Made by a program: the position numbers and the translations under genes | Shown here: one piece after another, positions 32,913 to 41,896 of the stretch | How positions within the stretch are numbered: the first letter of the stretch is position 1 | How the letters are laid out: each line of letters begins with the position of its first letter | Origin: Plectosphaerella cucumerina | Lineage: Eukaryota; Ascomycota; Sordariomycetes; Glomerellales; Plectosphaerellaceae | NCBI GenBank assembly: GCA_020746995.1 | Contig: JAGPXD010000001.1 | Coordinates: 2,108,001 to 2,172,000 of the forward strand | Direction of reading: 5' to 3' | DNA: 64,000 nt | The notes under the pieces: generated by a model | Seen by the model: the letters and a program-made list of their open reading frames with translations, nothing else | Told to the model about the DNA's origin: nothing | The model's database searches: none

Positions 32913-35294
32913 ATGTCTGCCAACATTGAACATGCCGATCACAGCGACACCGGATCAACATACGGAGCAGCCATGGACGGACAGTGGGACGGGGTGATTG
33001 ACGAGGACCAATCGCAACGTGAACGCAGGGTCAAAAAGGAGAGAAGGGAGAGAGCCATGCGATCACACTACCAGCCTGTACCGTCCAGGTGGGACTTAAG
33101 TCGCAAGCAGGAGGCCCGCCGCCGAGGCTTAGGTGATGGTGCCTCTGATTATCGAGTTGCCAAATTCGACTCGACAACCAAAAAGTCGAACAATGCCTCC
33201 CGGACCTTGGCGTGTTGCTGGGATATCCCAGGAGCTCTGACCGAGTTTTCTGGGTACGAGAAACACAGACATATCAAGAGGGAAGACATTCAAGAGGATC
33301 TCGCATGCTACATGGTTCTACAGGGAGTCCTCGATTCTTTTGTCTATTGCTCCACCAAAGAGTACCTGGAAAGTACCTGGGGCGATGTTGGGCTAGCAGC
33401 TCTCCGGATCGTTGCCGGGGCGGTCAGCAGGACCATGTTTGGCGACAAGATCGCCCTGGAAGCAGACGAATCGGGCTTTTCAGTCGAAACGAAGTTCGGC
33501 ATGACGAACAAGATCCACTTTCAGTTGCTTCCAGGACTGTCCGAGAGACAGAGTCGGCTCGAATCTGCCTTGCGATGGCTGTGCGCAGCCGTCAGACGCC
33601 CACCAGCTGCAGGCTCAAGCACACCCATGATCGAGGGACAACCCCAAGGCTACGAGAACTTTGTTTGGAGCACTGTTAAAGAAGAACCCAGCACGGTAAA
33701 GGAAGACGAGGCTTACTACGACCTGTTTCCTTGGAGCCCGGCGCCCCCTCATTCTCGACCACCAAACCCATCCTGCTGGACAGATCTATTCGCGAAAGGC
33801 GTCATCATGGAGTCATCGATTTCACGAACGTGGGGACAAGGTCTAGAAACCAGCTTCTCGGCAATGGTGACTCTGGCTGGCGTCGAAAACATATACCAGA
33901 TCAACGGGGGGATCATTCTTCTGGGCTTCTTCACCGCGCTTGTCCCAATCTCTCGACACGAGGAGACCAACAGCATTCAGTGGCACCTCGAAACGAGCGA
34001 ATCTGGTATTGACCCCCGGCATCTCGAATGTACCAATGGGGACTGGTTTCGCACAACCGACATAGACACGCTGAAGGAAGCACGATGCTTCATCGGCTGG
34101 TTTGAGAAGGCCCACGTCATGCTCGGCACGCGTCAGCTCGCGACAGATGAAGCTCGGACACTGAGGTGGACAGGGCTCCAGCCTCGCAGAGATACTATTC
34201 GGCAAGTTGGACACGAAATAGGTGCCCAAGGGGGGTTCAGCATGGGTCCGATCAATCTTGTTACGAAGGGCACATCCGTGTTTGAGAACCACGCAAATGA
34301 GCTGCATTACAGCGCGCCGCGGCAATTTCTCGATGCGCTTCGCAGAGATCGCCAGAATGTGGCTCTTGTCATCGACGCAGAGTCAAGGCGAGCTTGGCTT
34401 GTGCCGCTGGTGAGCTGGATTCTACACCTGTGTCACAAATACTACATCCAGGAATGCGGCCACGGCGACACACCAATCCCCTTTGCAGAGCCATCGACTG
34501 ATGGCGCCGAAGCCACATTTTCTGTGGTGAAAGACAAAGGTGGCACTGTCGTCTTTGGAGCTGGAACAGGGGACGAAGAAACACTTCGCCAGCTGTGGCT
34601 TCGCATCAGCACGAATCTTGGGGAGCCACAGCCAGGTCGGGAGGACCCTCAAAGGGGACTTATCTTTGCAGCCGAGGCCATGGACATCATGCATTCTCGA
34701 AACTCGTACCTCAAGGAGTTCCCAACCTCGGACGTGTCCGCGTCATGGGCAGAGTTCGCCAAATTGGCCAAAACAACCACTGTCTGCGCCAACCTGGGCA
34801 ACGCCATCGTACCGGTGCCACCATCCGGAAAGCTGTGCGAATGCTGTACCCTCCTCGAGAGCCAAGACTTTCTCGCGGCACACACCTGGAGCCTCGCACG
34901 GTTGCTGGAGGTGGAAGGTCGGAGCTTCTCGCATCTTGATAATGAAGGCTTGCCATTCAAGACTGGCACGACCTGGAGGGCGAGCAACGGCCTCCAGGGA
35001 CTTTGGACAGATTGCCCAGCCGGAGAGGAGTGTCGAAACATCTGGGGCCCCAACGCCGCGTTGAGTCCCATTCTGCAGAGACTGGAGAGGGTTAATTGTC
35101 AAAAGTCCAAGGGAAAAGGTGTGGAAGAAGAACCTCCGGTCTACGACAGGCAGGCCGCCGAGTCTGGGGTCGTCGTTTTTGGGGGGTATCCGGAGCCGAC
35201 AGTGAGTATAAACTTGCCTGGGCTCATGGAGGATCTCAACACCCGCGTCAGGTCATTTGGATTGTTTGCGCCGCGAGGCATGGCAAGGAACTGA
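32913..35294 (+). CDS. Large fungal protein of unknown function
   Basis: A single exon encodes 793 aa from the ATG at 32913 (MSANIEHADHSDTG); an in-frame ATG at 32781 would add 44 residues. I do not recognise a named domain. The N-terminal 100 residues are highly charged (RERRVKKERRERAMR). The middle has a conserved-looking block (GLETSFSAMVTLAGVENIYQ, then LLGFFTALVPI and a WHLE motif), which resembles multi-paralog fungal orphans I have seen without function. The C-terminal half has LVPLVSWILHLCHKYYIQEC and many scattered Cys/Trp. No signal peptide or clear membrane helix is present. It is convergent with the APH-like gene 308 bp away. Codon-sized conservation of an intact 2.4-kb frame argues that the gene is real; function is open. 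Confidence 0.7.
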   Translation: MSANIEHADHSDTGSTYGAAMDGQWDGVIDEDQSQRERRVKKERRERAMRSHYQPVPSRWDLSRKQEARRRGLGDGASDYRVAKFDSTTKKSNNASRTLACCWDIPGALTEFSGYEKHRHIKREDIQEDLACYMVLQGVLDSFVYCSTKEYLESTWGDVGLAALRIVAGAVSRTMFGDKIALEADESGFSVETKFGMTNKIHFQLLPGLSERQSRLESALRWLCAAVRRPPAAGSSTPMIEGQPQGYENFVWSTVKEEPSTVKEDEAYYDLFPWSPAPPHSRPPNPSCWTDLFAKGVIMESSISRTWGQGLETSFSAMVTLAGVENIYQINGGIILLGFFTALVPISRHEETNSIQWHLETSESGIDPRHLECTNGDWFRTTDIDTLKEARCFIGWFEKAHVMLGTRQLATDEARTLRWTGLQPRRDTIRQVGHEIGAQGGFSMGPINLVTKGTSVFENHANELHYSAPRQFLDALRRDRQNVALVIDAESRRAWLVPLVSWILHLCHKYYIQECGHGDTPIPFAEPSTDGAEATFSVVKDKGGTVVFGAGTGDEETLRQLWLRISTNLGEPQPGREDPQRGLIFAAEAMDIMHSRNSYLKEFPTSDVSASWAEFAKLAKTTTVCANLGNAIVPVPPSGKLCECCTLLESQDFLAAHTWSLARLLEVEGRSFSHLDNEGLPFKTGTTWRASNGLQGLWTDCPAGEECRNIWGPNAALSPILQRLERVNCQKSKGKGVEEEPPVYDRQAAESGVVVFGGYPEPTVSINLPGLMEDLNTRVRSFGLFAPRGMARN

Positions 35295-35602
35295 GCAGAG
35301 AAATTGGAGTTGGGTAAAGAAGTTTTGGCTGCCCATCTCTTCCTGGGCGTCGTTTGCTATTAATGTTTCATTGTCGGTTCCTAAGAAAAGCAATCAGTAA
35401 AAAATGTCTCCGAAGTAACTGCTTACTCGGACAGAGCGTTGTTGATGATGCCGGACGGCAGATATCGTGAACGATAGTGCCAATTCTGTTTTGGCCCAAT
35501 TGGGTGGCGTTTTCGGAAGGCGGTGATCTAGCAGTGGGCGATGAGCTCGCCCGATTCGCCAAGGGTGTGCGTGTAGCATCCTGCGACGGCCCAGTCTTGT
35601 GA
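35295..35602. other. Convergent 3' intergenic spacer
   Basis: This lies between the stop of the 793-aa orphan (plus) and the stop of the APH-like gene (minus). Nothing is recognised. Confidence 0.5.
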
Positions 35603-36337
35603 TCAGAACATCTCTAACTCCATGGCGACTTCCGTCTCCTTTGGGTATTCTGTCATGACCTGCTTGAGAACTTCTACCCACCAAGGCCGACTCCGAGAGC
35701 CAAACAGGGCCTTCCTGTACTCCCACCAGTCTGGCCAGAATCCCGCCATCTCCCAGTCGAGAATGCCCGTGACTTTGCCCATAGGAGTGTCCACGAGTAT
35801 GTTCTCCCATGATAGATCCGCGTGAGAGAAGCGCACGCCATGCGTGTCAGGGAGCTGGTTCCGATACTTGGCGACCCATTCAGGACGCGGGCACTGCCGG
35901 ACTGGGGAGACGAGGAAGTCATTGAACTCGGCTACGGAGGCGAAGGGACTGCAGGTGCGCATGTTGCTCAGCCGATGGTCATATGCGGGGCCACCGGAAA
36001 CTGACCCGATCGTCGCGGGGCCGGAAGGTCGAAGTTGATGCATCTGCGACAAGAATGATCGGAGCTGCCGGATTGTTTCTGATTGTGCCTCTTCGCCCAT
36101 CTCTGGCCACGCGGTCCCAAGTTGATGGCCCGGTAGTCGCTCCATAAGGATCCAGCACTTGTCCTCATCGGACTCGTCATCCAAGCAGACCTCAAGAATG
36201 GCAGGCACTGGGATGGAGGTGTTTTGCTGTACGTAGGTCATCGCCTCAACCTCCCTGCGAAGTCGTGCGGAATCACCCCATCTCCGGACAGTGTCGGGAC
36301 TCTCTAGTGTGATTCGACTCGTTGCTGGGATCGTCAT
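35603..36337 (-). CDS. APH-family phosphotransferase (aminoglycoside/choline-kinase fold)
   Basis: From the ATG at 36337 (MTIPATSRITLESP) this gives 244 aa with no intron. The frame continues upstream to 36430 only by way of a GTG, so 36337 is the first ATG. Kinase motifs are RLRREVEAMTYVQQNTSIPVPAI, ILMERLPGHQLG, the catalytic loop FSHADLSWENILVD (Asp base and Asn metal ligand) and the metal-binding GILDWEMAGFWPDWWEY. Fungi contain large numbers of such APH-like kinases; very few have known substrates, so antibiotic resistance should not be assumed. It may miss part of the N-terminal lobe, as it is shorter than common family members (about 280-300 aa). It is divergent from the small membrane-protein gene. 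Confidence 0.8.
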   Translation of the reverse strand: MTIPATSRITLESPDTVRRWGDSARLRREVEAMTYVQQNTSIPVPAILEVCLDDESDEDKCWILMERLPGHQLGTAWPEMGEEAQSETIRQLRSFLSQMHQLRPSGPATIGSVSGGPAYDHRLSNMRTCSPFASVAEFNDFLVSPVRQCPRPEWVAKYRNQLPDTHGVRFSHADLSWENILVDTPMGKVTGILDWEMAGFWPDWWEYRKALFGSRSRPWWVEVLKQVMTEYPKETEVAMELEMF

Positions 36338-36810
36338 GGCCCCGCGCGAAGATGGGTGAACAGGCAGGGATGTTTGTGGAGAAGACGTGGTGTCTCGCCC
36401 GATCTCTTGTTTGAACTGGCAGGTATCCACTCAAGACCCAGTGACTAATCAAGTAGCTCCTCGCTGAAGCGGCTCCCGAAACCGACGTCGTTGCTTCGCG
36501 AGCTGACAACAGGTACCTGGACGACGCTCTCTCGCCAACACACAAAGAACAACAAGCTCGCCAACCTCGAGGCGCCCACGTACCATCCCTTGAAAGGATC
36601 GCATATCACCAACTGAACCTTCGAAAGCCTCAGCTTGCTCCCGGAAGCAATCTCCTCATCGTCGCATCGTCGCATCGCGTTGCCTGGCAGCTGTTCAATT
36701 GACGTCAGCCTGGTCGCATTGCACGCATTGCCACGAGCACCGACCTTCGAGCTCAGAGTCAGCACAATCGCGGAGCTTTACACATCAAACACACATACAC
36801 AACCGCCAAG
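36338..36810. other. Divergent promoter region
   Basis: This serves the APH-like gene (minus) and the small membrane-protein gene (plus). No site stands out. Confidence 0.45.
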
Positions 36811-37490
36811 ATGGTTTCAACAGCTGGTGGAATCGTCATTGCCATTGTTGTCCTGCTCATTGCCGGCGCAGCCGGTTGGGTCGTCTTCACCCAGATGCGC
36901 GCAAGACGACTTGGGGTATGTTTCCCTTCCTGGTGTTGGCCAAACAATCGACTGACTGGTTCCTCCCGCAGCTTCCTCCTCCTTCCATAAAATCCTACAT
37001 ACCCTTTGCCGGCTCAGGTGGGGGCGGCGGCATCAAAGGCTGGATCCAGTCCCTCCGCAACCCGCGCTCTTCCTCGGGAGGTGCCTACGAACAGCCCCTC
37101 CAGGGCGGTGCAGCCGGACGCCGTGGCTTCGGGCCCCTCGACCCCGATGAGGCATGGGACTCGCGCGTCGGACATGAAGCCGACACCTACGGCCCGTACG
37201 GCGCATACGAGGAGCAGGGCTTCGCCGGCGCGGGATCGTCGTACACTGGCGCATCGGGCGTGCGCGGCGGCGGTGCGGACACATACGACATGAATGTCGC
37301 CACAGGACCCGACGACACCAGGGGCCGTCAGCCGGGCGGCAGGAATCCGTTCGACGACGATGCTGAGCCGAGCAACATCGCCATGAGGGGTATCAGCCCC
37401 AGGCCGCTGGAGACGAACGCGCCGGTATCGAAACAGCCGCAAGGTGGAAGCCCGACAGAGAGGCGGTCGATGTTCCGAGAGAACGTTTGA
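36811..37490 (+). CDS. Small single-pass membrane protein, fungal-specific
   Basis: The proposed CDS is join(36811..36915,36972..37490), 207 aa. The 56-nt intron (GTATGT donor, CTGAC branch, CGCAG acceptor) falls at phase 0 between RARRLG and LPPPSIKSY. The N-terminus MVSTAGGIVIAIVVLLIAGAAGWVVFTQ is one hydrophobic helix, then a basic stop-transfer (MRARRLG). The rest is hydrophilic, rich in Gly, Pro, Asp and Arg, with NPFDDDAEPSN. Homologs in ascomycetes are often labelled acid phosphatase-like, but no phosphatase motif is present. I would call it a membrane protein of unknown role, N-out with a cytosolic tail. The stop codon sits in the first, degenerate copy of a 21-bp tandem repeat. Confidence 0.75.
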
Positions 37491-37539
37491 GCAGCGTGCG
37501 TGTATGTTTGGGCGGCGTGCGTGTATGTTTGGGCGGCGT
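37483..37539 (+). repeat. 21-bp tandem repeat across a gene's 3' end
   Basis: Two exact 21-bp units, each starting gcgtgcgtgtatg, occupy 37494-37514 and 37515-37535. A partly matching copy before them covers the last codons and stop of the membrane-protein gene. Confidence 0.8.
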
Positions 37540-38900
37540 TTATCTCCTTTAGCTTCAGGAACGGCGATGCGGGTTTGAGCTCGGCTCTTGTATTTTTCCT
37601 ACTCTTCATCTTCATTGCTGGGCCTAGGCGGTGCGCTGGCAGCTGTGAATCTCTGACGATCGTACACGCTTATCTTATGATGCGAGGAGTTGCCAGGTTG
37701 TACCGGGAATTTGCATGCGCGGGGCTAGGCGCAGGCTTCAAGTTTTGCTGCGAAACCGTGCGAGATAGCTTCATGAAATACAATGCCGGTGCTGGGCTGC
37801 AATACCATTAGGTGCAGGTGATGCGTGCTTCTGCCCTTACCACGCGTGGCACGTGTGCTGGGCCGAGGACCTGGTGCATGGATGGAGGGGCATGCCGCCC
37901 CTAGGGACAGGCACGCCGGCACCTACCTCTATAGTTTGGCCTTTTCGAGTTGTTCCCCAAGGTCAGCACCGGGGCGGCGCAGTGGAAAGCGTTCAGGACA
38001 AACGGGCTGGTGAGAGGATCGATTGGTTAACCACAAAAACGACACACGAAAGCCTGCGGGTTCAAATCACGACAGGGACGTAGGATGCCAAAAGGCTCCG
38101 AACCCTTTTGCCTTTTTGCACACAAGACTTAGGAGGCATTGAAGATCATCCTTTGAATCAGTGCGATGAGGAGATTTGATTTCTCTAGTTTTCTGCATGC
38201 CAGAAGGGCGGAAAGGTGGTTGCATGCGGGTATTGGGCTTGGTGTTGGGAAACGCCCTCGAGGATGCGAGGCCGGGGACACACGCCCAAAACAAAAGGCA
38301 TGCCTCGAAAGAAACCGCTGTGGGTAAGGAGTCTTAATGGCATGCTGCCGAACTGTAATATGGAGAGAAAAGGGCGATCAACTGGCGAGGTCTGTCGAGT
38401 CTGATCTTCGGGTCCAATTACTTGACTTCAAGCGCAAACATCGTCAAAATCTTTTGTTCAACCCTCAATTAAGGCCAAATTTCAGCCTTCTTAAGTATCA
38501 CGGCCGTCCCAGCCTCGTCGGCGTTTCCGTCTTGCCCCCCTTTTTGCCAAGATACCCGCCCCTAACCTGGCGCAACACCACCACGATTACCAACCGCCGT
38601 CTCCGCCGCGTCTTTACTCGTATCGCTTTCTCCCCAATCAGTCAGTTCATTCTGAGGCATATCTCCGGTCTGGACGCCCCACAGGGGATGTGTGGGAGGG
38701 TGTTCGTGACCATACGGCCGGGGTCTTCATGCGCGACGAACCAACCGCATAATGCACGTCACCCTCCATCACGACTCGGAGAGGCTTTCGGGAATGATGT
38801 GCTCAACCAACGGTCACATAAGGACGCCGTTCCCACTTTCGCTAGAGAGCGAGCGGGGAAGTCCAGGAAAACCTCACGCGTCGCTGACAAGATACAGAAG
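37540..38900. other. Intergenic region with a tRNA-like repeat
   Basis: No convincing gene lies between the small membrane protein and the T5orf172 gene apart from the repeat listed at 37970-38215. The frame of the downstream gene is open upstream to 38337 but reads as non-protein-like before 38901. Confidence 0.45.
37970..38215 (+). repeat. Dispersed tRNA-like (SINE-like) repeat, copy 1
   Basis: ggcgcagtggaaagcg near 37975 resembles a pol III A box of initiator-tRNA type, and gggttcaaatc near 38058 resembles a B box. From 38065 the sequence gacagggacgtaggatgcc, then four different bases, then ggctccgaaccctttt recurs at 61728. Looser similarity (atttgatttct) continues for about 100 bp. No full cloverleaf folds by eye, so this is not called a tRNA gene. 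Confidence 0.5.
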
Positions 38901-40520
38901 ATGGAAAAAAGCCAATGCCCAATGATTGCGCAATTCGCCGCGCTTAGGAGCGGCGAGGACGTCTTCGATGAAGACGACGAGACTTTTGACAAATGCAGAG
39001 CTCTTAACAAGAAGGGGAGGAGATGCGGCCTCTTCGCTCAATCGGATGCCCTCGCAGCCCTTGAGGAGCTCACGTCGGTCACCAACCTGGGGAACATCGA
39101 GAAGCGGGACGAGCTTCTTCTACGATTCGTTAAAGCCTCACACTGCAGCCAACACCACGGAAAGGGTGCCGTTCGCTTTTTCGACGAGTGGCGGCTTGAA
39201 CAGCAAGGGGCCGCCGACTCGGACGATGACACGACTCTAGATACGGCCGGCTCCTCTGAGGTGGATGCCGAAGCGCACTACACTTGTCGCAAGACGCCGT
39301 CATCTCTCGAAGAAGAGACACCTCGTCGCCTCAAACTTCCAGAGCAACCTAAACACCAGAGGGACTCGCCTGAAGTGCAGCCAGAGCAGGACTCGCAGGA
39401 AACCTTGGTCGAAGCCGTCGCCAACATCACAATCGCCGACAACCAGCCAGCGGCGACGCCCCAGAAAACAATCATCATCACCAGGGAGACGCACATTGAA
39501 GGCCTCGGCGTGACGGATTTGCGCCGCCGCGGCTCCGTTCGAGACAAGTCGCTCGTCCTCAAGGAGATCTACAAGCACCCGACAGCCGAGGATATGAAGA
39601 CCGGCGTCGTGTACATCCTGCGGCACCGCAGAATCAAGAACTTGTTCAAGGTCGGATACACGAAGAAGACGGCACAGAGGCGGCACAGCGATGCGAACAA
39701 CTGCTACGGAACAGACACCGATGTCGTGTATGAGACGGAAGGCGGGCCGTTTGCCGGGTCCTTCAAGGCGGAGAAGATTGCCCACTGCATCCTCGAGGAG
39801 CAGAAGCTGTGGGTCAAGAAGTGCGAGCAGTGCGACCGGAGCCACCGGGAATGGTTTATGGCCGAGTTTGAGGTCGTCCTACAGGCGGTGCAGCTCGCTG
39901 AGAAGTTCCTGCGGTTGCCTGCTTACGACACTGTCGATGGAGAGATGAAGCTCTCTGCAAAGGCGCATGCGATGCTGGAACCCCTCATTTTCAATGTGGA
40001 CAAGCTGGAGGTCATCCTGGCCTCGCAGAAGACGGAAGTTCAGGTCGTCGAGACGCAAGTGGATGGCTCCGAGACGATCACCAGAACCATCGACAAGAAC
40101 GTTACCGTCACCTCGATCGAGGCCGTCGGCCCCGAGGACACCGCTCCCGCAGAACAAGAGCAGGTCGGAAGAAAGCTGCGGTCTCAGAACCTCGGCGGCA
40201 GAATCGGGAATTGGGGAAACAAGGCCAAGAAGGCTGTGCGCAAGTTCAGCAACCCGGTGTCGAGGGGCGCCTCGCCGGAGGTCGAGGAGGGCGGGATGGC
40301 CCAGACGCCCGCGAGCACTGAGGAGCTTTTCGTCAAGCTCACTTGGGCGGTGATGCCGGAGGAGGTGAAAGCCAGCTATGCTGGGGCGTCATCGGGCCGG
40401 CCGCGGGCGTTTTCTGATCTGAAGGACACAGTGAGGCAGTATGGGAGAGACTTTGGCGAGGCGTTCAATGCGGCGATGAGGGAGAGGGAGGGAAAAGATG
40501 TCCCGGCGGCCAAGGCCTAG
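38901..40520 (+). CDS. T5orf172-domain (GIY-YIG-like) protein
   Basis: From the ATG at 38901 (MEKSQCPMIAQFAAL) the single exon encodes 539 aa; the frame is open upstream, and an upstream exon is possible. An N-terminal Cys/His pattern (CRALNKKGRRCG with SHCSQHHGKG later) resembles the small metal-binding-like motif seen beside this domain in fungi. The T5orf172 domain, about residues 235-340, reads TGVVYILRHRRIKNLFKVGYT, then RRHSDANNCYGTD, and CEQCDRSHREWFMAEFE. The fold is related to GIY-YIG nucleases found in phage and in fungal proteins such as S. pombe Mug113, whose activity is unproven. The rest is charged and disordered. Intracellular, role unknown. It could be a nuclease-derived domain co-opted for another use. 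Confidence 0.8.
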   Translation: MEKSQCPMIAQFAALRSGEDVFDEDDETFDKCRALNKKGRRCGLFAQSDALAALEELTSVTNLGNIEKRDELLLRFVKASHCSQHHGKGAVRFFDEWRLEQQGAADSDDDTTLDTAGSSEVDAEAHYTCRKTPSSLEEETPRRLKLPEQPKHQRDSPEVQPEQDSQETLVEAVANITIADNQPAATPQKTIIITRETHIEGLGVTDLRRRGSVRDKSLVLKEIYKHPTAEDMKTGVVYILRHRRIKNLFKVGYTKKTAQRRHSDANNCYGTDTDVVYETEGGPFAGSFKAEKIAHCILEEQKLWVKKCEQCDRSHREWFMAEFEVVLQAVQLAEKFLRLPAYDTVDGEMKLSAKAHAMLEPLIFNVDKLEVILASQKTEVQVVETQVDGSETITRTIDKNVTVTSIEAVGPEDTAPAEQEQVGRKLRSQNLGGRIGNWGNKAKKAVRKFSNPVSRGASPEVEEGGMAQTPASTEELFVKLTWAVMPEEVKASYAGASSGRPRAFSDLKDTVRQYGRDFGEAFNAAMREREGKDVPAAKA

Positions 40521-40895
40521 GGCGGGTGAAGGAATGATGCTGTATTTGATGATCGAGGTAACTGGCGCTGGTGCTTTCGAAATTCCATTTCCTTGTTCAT
40601 CGCGACCTTTCCGTGGTTGTGTTGATGGTGAAGAAGGGACAGCCGTCGGGGTCTCGGGGATGAAATAGGGGGAAACGTGAGCCAGGAGTCGCTAGCCATT
40701 GGACAAAAACCCTGAGGAAAATGGCCCACAGGGGATGACCTCACCGTCACACCGTCCAATGAAGGGCTGGAGAAAGTTGCCCCTCCCCCGCCAATGATGG
40801 CACCGTGCCCTGCTGCCCCTCCTCGAGCTCCAATTGTCCATCGCCGAGCTTCAACTCTCTCCAAAACATCACCAACCCTCAGTGTAACCGCAGCC
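40521..40895. other. Intergenic, promoter of the inositol monophosphatase
   Basis: The downstream frame has in-frame ATGs at 40794 and 40797 that would add 34 residues rich in Ser, Pro and Arg, possibly a mitochondrial leader. Otherwise nothing is recognised. Confidence 0.45.
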
Positions 40896-41896
40896 ATGGC
40901 CGACCTCAACCTCAAGGAGATCCACGACGTCCTCGTCGACCTGGCCTTCCAGGCCGGCAAGATGATCATGGACGCCAACCCCTCGGACATTGACCAGGGC
41001 ACCAAGCTGAACTGTAACCCCTCCCCCAACACCCCTCCTCTACTTCCACCCTCGCGCTGACACCCCCGTCCTCGCCAGCCGTCGACATCGTCACCGAGAC
41101 AGACCAAGCCGTCGAAAAGTTCATCTCCACCCGCCTCCGCGCCGCATACCCTTCCATCGCCTTCATGGGCGAGGAGACATACACCCCCGGCGCCCGCGTC
41201 GGCCCCGAACCCACCTTCATCCTCGACCCCATCGACGGCACCACAAACTTTGTCCACTCCTTCCCCAACGCCTGCATCTCCCTCGGCCTGGCCGTCGACC
41301 TCGTCCCCGTCGTCGGCGTCATCTACAACCCCTTCCAGGACCTGCTCTTTCAGGCCCGCAAGGGCGACGGCGCCTACATGCGGCGCAACGCCGCCGGCTC
41401 GTTCCTCGGCGAAGCTGGCGCCGCTGCTGCTGCGGCGTCGCCCGCCCTGCGTCTGCCGCTCGCGAAGAACCCGTCTCCTCTCAAGGGGCTTGGCGAGGCT
41501 CTCGTTGGTATCGAGTGGGGCAGCACGCGGTCCGGGCCAAACTTCGACGTCAAGACGGACGTGTTCCGGAAGCTCGCGGGCGATGCCAGCGTTGGTGGCG
41601 CCATGGCCCACTCGCTGCGCAGTCTGGGAAGCGCGGCCCTGAACTTGGCTGCTGTGGCGGCCGGCCAGCTCGATGCCTACTGGGAGGGCGGGTGCTGGGC
41701 CTGGGACGTTTGCGCGGGCTGGTGCATCCTTGCTGAGGCGGGCGGCCTCATGGCCGGCGGAAACCCGGGGGTGTGGGAGCCGCGCATTGACGAGCGCGTG
41801 TACCTGGCCGTTCGTGGTGCGCCGGCGGGGCAGAAGGAGCTGGTTGAGGAGTTTTGGAAGGTCATTGGCGATGGCAAGATGGACTACCCGGTGTAG
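40896..41896 (+). CDS. Inositol monophosphatase family phosphatase
   Basis: The proposed CDS is join(40896..41013,41079..41896), 311 aa. The 65-nt intron (GTAACC donor, GCTGAC branch, GCCAG acceptor) joins GTKLN to SVDIVTETD. The lithium-sensitive phosphatase motifs are complete: VTETDQAVE, FMGEET (metal-binding Glu), LDPIDGTTNFVHSFP (metal-binding Asp residues) and WEGGCWAWDVCAGWCILAEAGG near the C-terminus. The enzyme releases phosphate from myo-inositol 1-phosphate; fungal paralogs include QutG of the quinate cluster, but no quinate genes flank it here. Length fits the family. An upstream in-frame ATG at 40794 would add a possible organelle-targeting leader. The start at 40896 (MADLNLKEIH) matches the usual family beginning. 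Confidence 0.92.

Noticed and set aside
35603..36430. APH-like kinase as an antibiotic-resistance gene
   Set aside because: The fold is shared by many fungal kinases of unknown substrate and nothing here points to aminoglycosides.
37970..38100. A tRNA gene near 38000
   Set aside because: A-box- and B-box-like motifs are present, but no acceptor stem or clean cloverleaf forms and the spacing is unusual. It is reported as a tRNA-like repeat instead.
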